A DNA stretch of 64,000 nucleotides from Sphingobium sufflavum (GTDB lineage Bacteria > Pseudomonadota > Alphaproteobacteria > Sphingomonadales > Sphingomonadaceae). This document shows, in pieces, positions 58,964 to 64,000 of this stretch. The translations under genes and the position numbers were made by a program. The notes under the pieces are model-generated. The model was given only the letters and a program-made list of their open reading frames with translations. It did no database searches and had not been told where the DNA came from. How positions within the stretch are numbered: the first letter of the stretch is position 1; every line of letters starts with the position of its first letter. The stretch lies in contig NZ_JAJSSH010000007.1 in the NCBI RefSeq assembly GCF_021403115.1, forward strand, positions 62,001 to 126,000, in the 5' to 3' direction.

Positions 58964-59152
58964 ATGCCCCTTCCGCACGACCCCGGCGGCGTGCTGCGGG
59001 GGCCTGAGCACGCCCTTTGCGCTCCCGCCGGTCGCATCGTTCAGACCGGCCGCCACCCGAAAACCCTGACGTCACACATGCAGCAACGCACATCCCGCAG
59101 GACGGCACGGATCAATCTCGAAGGCAATGTCCAACAAGATATAGTTCTATAA
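58964..59152 (+). CDS. Possible small ORF after the condensation gene
   Basis: A 62-codon frame begins at 58964, eight bases after a good AGGAG ribosome-binding site. The predicted peptide is basic and polar (MPLPHDPGGVLRGPEHALC...), with no signal, membrane helix or recognisable family. Composition does not distinguish it from chance. It is listed because of its ribosome-binding site and its position at the end of the biosynthetic cluster. Beyond it, up to 59285, I see no other feature. Confidence 0.25.
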   Translation: MPLPHDPGGVLRGPEHALCAPAGRIVQTGRHPKTLTSHMQQRTSRRTARINLEGNVQQDIVL

Positions 59153-59285
59153 TGATAAAAATAATGGTGCGGGGCGCAGTCCTGAGCAAACCGGTCTTTG
59201 CAGGGATATGACCGCCCAGGCCGGCTGATCGCCAATACTTCTCAATTCAAAAAAAAGCCCGGTCGATATTCGGCGTGGAACAGCC

Positions 59286-59645
59286 TTATAAGCGTATATG
59301 GCTATGTTTTTTCATGATTTTATAGATCAAGTAAGGCGATTGGCCATTGTCACAAAACAGGTAATAACAGGACCCCGATTCACGAGACAACGGGCATAAA
59401 TGACGAAGGGAACAGGCGTTATTCTGCCTGTTCCCTTCAATGCGCGGCGCATACGTAATTTGCCACAAAACCGCCATTTCGCGTGCCCCTTCCCAGTTCA
59501 GATCTTCCGGGATCGCCGCAAAAACGCCGTCCCGAACATCCCGCGCCCATCGCTCGTTAGCGACGATCCGGATCGTCGCCATATGCGCGACAAGCATCTG
59601 GCGTTCCCATACCGGCTCCGCGCCGAAGAGGCGATCGATCAGCAT
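59286..59645 (-). CDS. Unknown protein, possibly frame-damaged at the 3' end
   Basis: The first ~70 residues (MLIDRLFGAEPVWERQMLVAHMATIRIVANERWARDVRDGVF...ITYAPR) look like a real, helical, conserved-type domain. The remaining ~50 run through a perfect hairpin (59405-59438) and have a different, Cys/Ser-rich character. A TGA in another frame just before the hairpin (minus strand, 59439-59437) would give a natural end, so a frameshift is possible. The gene overlaps the upstream nuclease-like gene by seven bases, implying a two-gene operon. I do not recognise the family. Confidence 0.55.
   Translation of the reverse strand: MLIDRLFGAEPVWERQMLVAHMATIRIVANERWARDVRDGVFAAIPEDLNWEGAREMAVLWQITYAPRIEGNRQNNACSLRHLCPLSRESGSCYYLFCDNGQSPYLIYKIMKKHSHIRL
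59405..59438 (-). terminator. 13-bp perfect hairpin inside the annotated tail
   Basis: GAAGGGAACAGGC (59405-59417) and GCCTGTTCCCTTC (59426-59438) form a perfect stem with an 8-base loop. Its position suggests it once lay just past the stop of the leftward gene. Only ATTTAT follows on the minus strand, so terminator strength is uncertain. Confidence 0.55.
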
Positions 59646-60133
59646 ATCGAGTCAGCCTGACGTATGAATTTGCCGAGGCCGATGTTGCCATGCTCGGAGC
59701 GAGGCTTCTTCTTGCCCCGTGTGTGATTAGTTATCTTTGCTCCCAGATCAGGAAGGGGTTGGCCGGGCAAACCGCCGAAGAAGTGGAAGCCCACTGGCTG
59801 GATTACATTCTGGTCCCAGCCCATGACGACGGCGCAGCCTGAGCGCTTGCGCCCGAGCCCGACTGGCAGGCTCACATTGGCGCGCTTCCCGCCCTGGACA
59901 ATGGCTTTGAGCTGGATATGGCGGACGATGCCCTTAGCTTCGATGACAATATCATAGCCATCCCGGTCGCAGACCGAATGCAGCACCTCACTGCGATGGC
60001 CGCGTAGCAGAAGCCGCGCCATAATCTGGCCAACCAGCTGAAATTCGAGTGCTTTCTCGATGAGGTTGGAATCCCGCGCGAGATGCGCATTGGGATGCGG
60101 CCCACTTGCAGGCTTGATCGGCCGATAATCCAT
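59639..60133 (-). CDS. Unknown protein with nuclease-fold-like motif
   Basis: A 164-residue soluble protein. The core DRDGYDIVIEAKGIVRHIQLKA has the D-(X)n-(E/Q)-X-K spacing of PD-(D/E)XK-type nuclease folds (here Q-L-K), preceded by a helix that could supply the first acid. The following GGKRANVSLPVGLGRKRSGCAVVMGWD looks like the continuing beta-sheet. The C-terminus is Lys/Arg-rich (RGKKKPRSEHG). It is the first of two overlapping genes in a small accessory patch. The nuclease assignment is a motif guess; restriction, toxin or repair functions are all possible. Confidence 0.55.
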   Translation of the reverse strand: MDYRPIKPASGPHPNAHLARDSNLIEKALEFQLVGQIMARLLLRGHRSEVLHSVCDRDGYDIVIEAKGIVRHIQLKAIVQGGKRANVSLPVGLGRKRSGCAVVMGWDQNVIQPVGFHFFGGLPGQPLPDLGAKITNHTRGKKKPRSEHGNIGLGKFIRQADSIC

Positions 60134-60224
60134 CACACTGACACTCCCTCGTTCAGAGCGACGTCAGCGCTGGCCTCATTCGTCGCTCCTATGTCCTCTC
60201 GGGGCGACGGCCGAAGCCGGATGT

Positions 60225-60336
60225 TGGAAACCTGCCTAACAGTCAGGCGCATGCGCCTTTACCGGCAAGCCGGCTGGACATGCGCGCATGCCACCCGGCC
60301 GAAAAATCGACCGAGTTTGTTAGGTTGAGGTTTCCA
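60225..60336. other. Cloverleaf-like palindromic element
   Basis: An outer stem, TGGAAACCT-G-CCTAAC (60225-60240) with GTTAGG-TTG-AGGTTTCCA (60319-60336), pairs 15 bases around a 1x3 internal loop. It encloses four hairpins in a row: AGGCGCATGCGCCT (60245-60258), CCGGC-AA-GCCGG (60262-60273), CATGCGCGCATG (60279-60290) and CGGCCGA/TCGACCG (60296-60313, one mismatch). Such an arrangement is very unlikely by chance. It could be a structured RNA, a recombination or replication site, or a mobile palindromic repeat. Confidence 0.65.
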
Positions 60337-60399
60337 CGCCCCACCTCCGGGCTTTCACCGAAGGCAGGAGCAAATTGCTCGCTTCGCCGCGCGAAGCAC

Positions 60400-60443
60400 G
60401 TCCAATGTCTCAAGACCTCAATTTTTGAAGACAAAGTTTGGAC
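60400..60443. other. Nested inverted repeats before the catalase gene
   Basis: GTCCAA (60400-60405) with TTGGAC (60438-60443) encloses TGTCT (60406-60410) with AGACA (60429-60433). The structure ends 60 bases before the catalase start and could be a leader hairpin or a regulator site for oxidative-stress control. Confidence 0.4.
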
Positions 60444-60502
60444 ATAAGCTCCGACCGCGGCGTTGAGACCCACAGTCGACTTCTGGACTTCGGGGACTCA
60501 TC

Positions 60503-62593
60503 ATGGCGGACAGCATCAAGCAGAGCAGCGGCAACGGCGGAGAGACGCACCAGCAGGCGGAGGGGAACGCCCCCGTGCTGACCACCAATCACGGCGTACC
60601 CATATCCGACAATCAGAACAGCCTCCGGTCAGGCACGCGCGGACCGACCCTGCTGGAGGATTTCGTCCTCCGCGAGAAGATCTTCCACTTCGACCATGAG
60701 CGCATCCCGGAACGGATCGTGCATGCCCGCGGCTCCGGTGCGCACGGATATTTCGAGGCGACCGACGACATCTCCGACCTGTCGCGCGCGGCGGTGTTCA
60801 CCAAGGGCGAGAAGACCGAAGTGTTCGTACGCTTCTCCACGGTTGCGGGCGGCGCGGGGTCTGTGGACACCCCGCGCGACGTGCGCGGCTTCGCCGTCAA
60901 ATTCTACACGCGCGAGGGCAATTGGGATCTGGTCGGCAACAATATCCCGGTCTTCTTCATTCAGGATGCGATCAAATTCCCCGACCTCGTCCATGCGGTG
61001 AAGATGGAGGCCGACCGCGCCTATCCGCAGGCGGGCAGCGCACACGACACCTTCTGGGACTTCGCCTCGCTGATGCCGGAGACGACCCATATGCTCTTCT
61101 GGGCGATGTCGGACCGCACCCTGCCCCGTTCGCTGCGGATGATGGAGGGTTTTGGGGTCCACACGTTCCGGCTGGTCAACGCAAAGAGTCAGTCCAGCTT
61201 CGTCAAATTCCACTGGAAACCGAAGCTGGGCATCCAGTCGACCATCTGGGACGAGGCGCTGAAATTGCAGGCAGCCGACAATGACTATCACCGCCGCGAC
61301 CTGTTCGAGGCGATCGACGCGGGCGACTTTCCCGAATGGGAACTGGGCATCCAGGTCTTCGATCAGGCGTTCGCCGACGCCCAGCCCTATGACGTGCTGG
61401 ACGCGACCAAGCTGATCCCGGAGGAGGATGTGCCGGTGCGGATCATCGGGCGGATGGTCCTGAACCGCAATGTCGATAATTTCTTCGCGGAGACGGAGCA
61501 GGTCGCCTTCCTGCCGTCCAATATCGTGCCGGGCATCGACTTCTCCAACGATCCCTTGTTGCAGGGGCGACTGTTCAGCTATCTCGACACGCAGAAATCG
61601 CGGCTGGGGACGACCAATTTCCACCAGATTCCGGTCAATGCGCCGCGCTGTCCGTTCGGCAACTTCCAGCGGGACGGACTGATGCAGACGCAGGTGCCGA
61701 AGGGGCGCGCAAACTATGAACCGAACAGCCTCGCCGCCCATGGCGAGGACGGCGGACCACGGGAAAGCGCGGCGCATGGTTTTACCACCATCAACGCCGC
61801 TAGCGGCCCGGATGAGGCGGGCGACAAGTTGCGCGTGCGGGCCGAACTGTTCGCGGACCATTATAGCCAGGCGCGCCTTTTCCTGAAATCGCAAACGGAA
61901 AGCGAGCAGGCGCATATCGCCTCCTCCTTCGTATTCGAGCTGTCCAAGGTGGCGCAACTGGATCAGGTTCCGCCGCGCATGATCGCCAACCTGCGCAATG
62001 TGGACGAGGGTTTCGCGAAGCGGGTAGCGGACGGCCTCGGCATTCCCCTGCCCAAGAAGGCAAAGGCCGCGCGCGAGCCGGTGGATCATGCACCCTCCGA
62101 CGCTCTGTCGATTCACAAGAACATGAAACCTCTGCTGGAAGGCCGTGCGGTGGGCCTGTTGATCGCCGACGGGACGGACGCCGCCACGTTGCAATCACTG
62201 GTTACCGCTATCGAAAAGGCCAAGGGCAAGGCCGTGATCGTGGCGCCCAAAGTCGGCGGTGCAAAATTATCCGATGGCAGCGTGCAGAAGGCGGATGGGC
62301 AACTTGCAGGATCACCTTCGCAGATTTTCGATGCGGTAGCCGTGGTCCTGTCGGACGCCGGAACCGCCGCGTTGCTGAAGGAAGCAGCGGCCGTCCAGTG
62401 GGTGATGGATGCATTCGGTCATCTCAAGGCGATCGGCGCCAGTGCGGAGGCCCGACCCCTGCTGGAAAAGGCGGGCGTCACGCCGGACGAGGGCGTAACC
62501 GGACTGGGCGCCACTGGATCGGAAAAGGCGTTTGTCACGGCAGCGGCACGGCGCTTCTATGACCGGGAGCCGTCGCTGCGCTCATTGGCATGA
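60503..62593 (+). CDS. katE: Large-subunit catalase (HPII/KatE type)
   Basis: A 696-residue monofunctional heme catalase of the large-subunit clade, which dismutates H2O2 in the cytoplasm. The distal His is in [14 protein letters not shown], the distal Asn in [10 protein letters not shown], and the heme-ligand Tyr in [14 protein letters not shown]. The C-terminal ~150 residues ([40 protein letters not shown]...) form the flavodoxin/DJ-1-like domain specific to large catalases. The gene is followed after 41 bases by an AI-2E-family permease and preceded by a palindrome-rich leader. Large catalases of this type are usually general-stress or stationary-phase enzymes. Confidence 0.95.
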   Translation: MADSIKQSSGNGGETHQQAEGNAPVLTTNHGVPISDNQNSLRSGTRGPTLLEDFVLREKIFHFDHERIPERIVHARGSGAHGYFEATDDISDLSRAAVFTKGEKTEVFVRFSTVAGGAGSVDTPRDVRGFAVKFYTREGNWDLVGNNIPVFFIQDAIKFPDLVHAVKMEADRAYPQAGSAHDTFWDFASLMPETTHMLFWAMSDRTLPRSLRMMEGFGVHTFRLVNAKSQSSFVKFHWKPKLGIQSTIWDEALKLQAADNDYHRRDLFEAIDAGDFPEWELGIQVFDQAFADAQPYDVLDATKLIPEEDVPVRIIGRMVLNRNVDNFFAETEQVAFLPSNIVPGIDFSNDPLLQGRLFSYLDTQKSRLGTTNFHQIPVNAPRCPFGNFQRDGLMQTQVPKGRANYEPNSLAAHGEDGGPRESAAHGFTTINAASGPDEAGDKLRVRAELFADHYSQARLFLKSQTESEQAHIASSFVFELSKVAQLDQVPPRMIANLRNVDEGFAKRVADGLGIPLPKKAKAAREPVDHAPSDALSIHKNMKPLLEGRAVGLLIADGTDAATLQSLVTAIEKAKGKAVIVAPKVGGAKLSDGSVQKADGQLAGSPSQIFDAVAVVLSDAGTAALLKEAAAVQWVMDAFGHLKAIGASAEARPLLEKAGVTPDEGVTGLGATGSEKAFVTAAARRFYDREPSLRSLA

Positions 62594-62634
62594 CAGCCGG
62601 CAAGGGATGATAACGCGCACAAGACGAGGGCGAA

Positions 62635-63714
62635 TTGGCACTGAATAAAGCACATGTCGAAAATGGCGGCCTGATCCTGTTTCTGGCCGCCGCCACCATT
62701 GCCCTCGCCCTTGTGGTGTCCAGTTTCGCTGGTGCGCTCCTGTGGGCCGCTCTGGCGGCACTGCTGTTCCAACCGCTTTTCCAGCGCCTCCTGCGCCGCT
62801 GGCCGGGGCATCGTAACAGCGCGGTGGCCATCACCCTGTTGATCATCACTTTTGCGGTGGTGGTGCCCGCCTTCATTCTCGCCACGCTGATCGTGGATCA
62901 GGCGGCGGGCGTCTATGAGCAGCTGCGCAGCGGCCAGATCAACTTCGCGACCTATTTCCGCCGGGTGCATGACGCACTGCCATGGCGGATACAGGGCTTT
63001 CTCGACAATTCGGGACTCGACACGTTCGAGCGAGCGCAGCGCCGGGTGACGGAGGTGGTGAGCAACAGCGTCAACATGATCGCGGGGCAGGCACTGGCCA
63101 TCGGCAGGAACACGGCGTCTTTCCTGCTTGCCTTCGGTGTAGGCCTCTATGTCACCTTCTTCCTGCTGCGCGATGGCGAGCATATCGGTCCGGCACTGGT
63201 CCGCGCCCTGCCGCTGGAACGGCGGGTGGCGGAGAATCTGGCGGAACGCTTCGTCGCCGTGGTGCGCGCGACGATCAAGGGGTCGGGCATCGTGGCGCTG
63301 GCGCAGGGGGCCCTGGGCGGCCTGACCTTCTGGGCGGTGGGACTGCCGGCCGCGATATTGTGGGGATCGCTGATGGCCATCGCGGCGCTTCTGCCCGCCA
63401 TCGGCCCGGCCATCGTGTGGATTCCCGTGACCGCCTATCTGCTGGCGACCGGCGCGATCTGGCAGGCCATCGTCGTCGTCCTGTCCGGCGTACTGCTGAT
63501 CGGGCTTGCCGACAATGTGCTGCGGCCGATCCTCGTGGGACGCGACACCGGGATTCCCGACTGGCTGGTGCTCGTTACGACGCTGGGCGGGATCGAGGTC
63601 TTTGGCCTCAGCGGCATCGTGCTCGGTCCGGTCATCGCGGCCTTGTTTCTGGCGGGGTGGCAGATTCTGACCGAGGAACGGGAAGCCGGGATGAGAATCC
63701 AGCCTCTGTCCTGA
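62635..63714 (+). CDS. AI-2E family transporter (PerM/YdiK-like)
   Basis: A 359-residue integral-membrane protein of the AI-2E transporter family (formerly UPF0118). About eight hydrophobic segments, the central amphipathic region (NFATYFRRVHDALPWRIQGFLDNSG) and the C-terminal LADNVLRPILVGRDTGIPDWLVLVTTLGGIEVFGLSGIVLGPVIAALFLAGW are characteristic. Despite the name, most members are not proven AI-2 exporters, and some are sodium/proton antiporters. The start is a TTG at 62635 after GAGGGCGAA. It probably shares the catalase transcript. Confidence 0.88.
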   Translation: MALNKAHVENGGLILFLAAATIALALVVSSFAGALLWAALAALLFQPLFQRLLRRWPGHRNSAVAITLLIITFAVVVPAFILATLIVDQAAGVYEQLRSGQINFATYFRRVHDALPWRIQGFLDNSGLDTFERAQRRVTEVVSNSVNMIAGQALAIGRNTASFLLAFGVGLYVTFFLLRDGEHIGPALVRALPLERRVAENLAERFVAVVRATIKGSGIVALAQGALGGLTFWAVGLPAAILWGSLMAIAALLPAIGPAIVWIPVTAYLLATGAIWQAIVVVLSGVLLIGLADNVLRPILVGRDTGIPDWLVLVTTLGGIEVFGLSGIVLGPVIAALFLAGWQILTEEREAGMRIQPLS

Positions 63715-63824
63715 CCCACCCCATATTGTGACTAATAAGACACAGTACGGGACTTCGTTACAACTCCCCCCGATTTTCACAGCGGCGTCGGGATCGAACA
63801 TCGCGTGCGGCCGTTAAGCCTGCC

Positions 63825-63856
63825 CATGCCGACCACCCTTACAGGTGGTCGACATG
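63825..63856 (+). other. Leader hairpin before the last gene
   Basis: CATGCCGACCACC (63825-63837) pairs with GGTGGTCGACATG (63844-63856) with a single mismatch, around CTTACA. It lies 55 bases before the GTG start of the exported-protein gene and is probably a 5'-untranslated structure or an operator. Confidence 0.4.
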
Positions 63857-63911
63857 CGAAAAGCGCCAGAAAAATCACGCGCATTCGCATCGCACATATC
63901 AGGAGAATAGA

Positions 63912-64000
63912 GTGAAGAAGCTTTTGGCTTTGGCAGCCACGCTTGCCATCCTCGCGCCCGCAACCGGTTGGGCGCAGGACACGACCACCAGCAACCTGCC
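63912..64000 (+). CDS. Exported protein, truncated by the window end
   Basis: A GTG start follows the strong AGGAGAATAGA ribosome-binding site. The visible 29 residues, beginning M-K-K-L-L-A-L-A-A-T-L and reaching G-W-A-Q, form a standard Sec signal peptide with a likely cleavage before Q-D-T-T. The mature protein lies outside the window and cannot be identified. Confidence 0.75.
   Translation, partial: MKKLLALAATLAILAPATGWAQDTTTSNL

Larger units (their letters stand above)
60137..60502. other. Divergent gap rich in palindromes
   Basis: These 366 bases separate the nuclease-like gene from the catalase gene. They hold a cloverleaf-like element (60225-60336), the palindrome GAGCAAATTGCTC near 60368, a hairpin GCTTCG/CGAAGC near 60381-60397, and nested repeats at 60400-60443. 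No protein-coding gene is supported here. Confidence 0.6.

Noticed and set aside
58964..59152. RiPP precursor peptide gene at the cluster end
   Set aside because: The small frame has no leader/core pattern, and no RiPP-modifying enzyme is present. It is reported only as a possible small ORF.
60234..60325. Integron attC site
   Set aside because: The terminal GCCTAAC and GTTAGGT fit the R-box consensus, but the inner L boxes are not complementary and no integrase or cassette array is present. The symmetrical hairpins inside do not match attC.
1..64000. CRISPR arrays, IS elements, prophage, tRNA and rRNA genes
   Set aside because: No regularly spaced repeats, transposase, integrase or phage motifs, cloverleaf tRNAs with the conserved T-loop, or rRNA sequence were recognised by eye. 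A tRNAscan/Infernal run would be decisive.

Overview
The window is GC-rich, densely coded DNA from a Gram-negative alphaproteobacterium. It is most likely a member of the Sphingomonadaceae (Sphingobium, Sphingomonas or Novosphingobium). That placement is an inference from the aerobic CobN-type cobalamin genes, three large TonB-dependent receptors, a tandem pair of NTP/NDP-exchanger-like carriers, the Rieske oxygenase/SDR/flavin enzyme set and overall codon use. I found no rRNA, tRNA, CRISPR array, transposase or integrase.

Layout. (1) 1-7.2 kb: a cobalamin riboswitch followed by an overlapping operon for a Ni/Co permease, a CobW GTPase, CobN and CobO. (2) 7.3-16.5 kb: a lipoprotein; a three-gene signalling operon (OmpR-type regulator, LysM/FecR envelope protein, CHASE2 histidine kinase); a small hypothetical gene; a class A acid phosphatase. 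(3) 14.3-25.5 kb: a secreted alpha/beta-hydrolase-like protein and TonB receptor divergent from a ROK regulator; a MarR regulator; a sterol-desaturase-like enzyme; a formylglycine-generating enzyme; a PleD-like diguanylate cyclase; a TetR regulator. (4) 25.5-40.8 kb: a catabolic or uptake region with a Rieske oxygenase, a small partner, an SDR, two TonB receptors, two carriers, a Tat-like flavoprotein and a luciferase-like monooxygenase. (5) 41.1-58.9 kb: what I read as a compact, probably undescribed biosynthetic gene cluster. A nine-gene leftward operon encodes a GNAT, an acyl carrier protein, a KAS III-like pair (one member lacking the active-site Cys), a MATE exporter, an AMP-forming ligase, a PLP decarboxylase and two acyl-CoA-dehydrogenase-fold proteins. 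Divergent from it run an ABC ATPase, an FtsX permease, a LolA-like protein, an outer-membrane barrel and a membrane protein/winged-helix pair, then a LuxR-type regulator and a free-standing condensation-domain protein. (6) 59.3-60.5 kb: a small accessory patch with a possible nuclease-fold gene, an overlapping second gene and a striking cloverleaf-like palindromic element. (7) 60.5-64 kb: a large KatE-type catalase, an AI-2E-family permease and the start of an exported protein.

How the pieces may work together. In the 41-59 kb cluster the ligase could load a carboxylic or amino acid onto the carrier protein, the dehydrogenase-like flavoproteins could oxidise it there, and the decarboxylase, KAS pair, GNAT and condensation protein could build and cap the product. 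MATE and ABC/LolA/barrel modules could export or localise it. Similar 15-bp dyads lie both in the divergent promoter region (50.5 kb) and upstream of the luxR-like gene (56.25 kb), which suggests common control. The product is not predictable from sequence alone.
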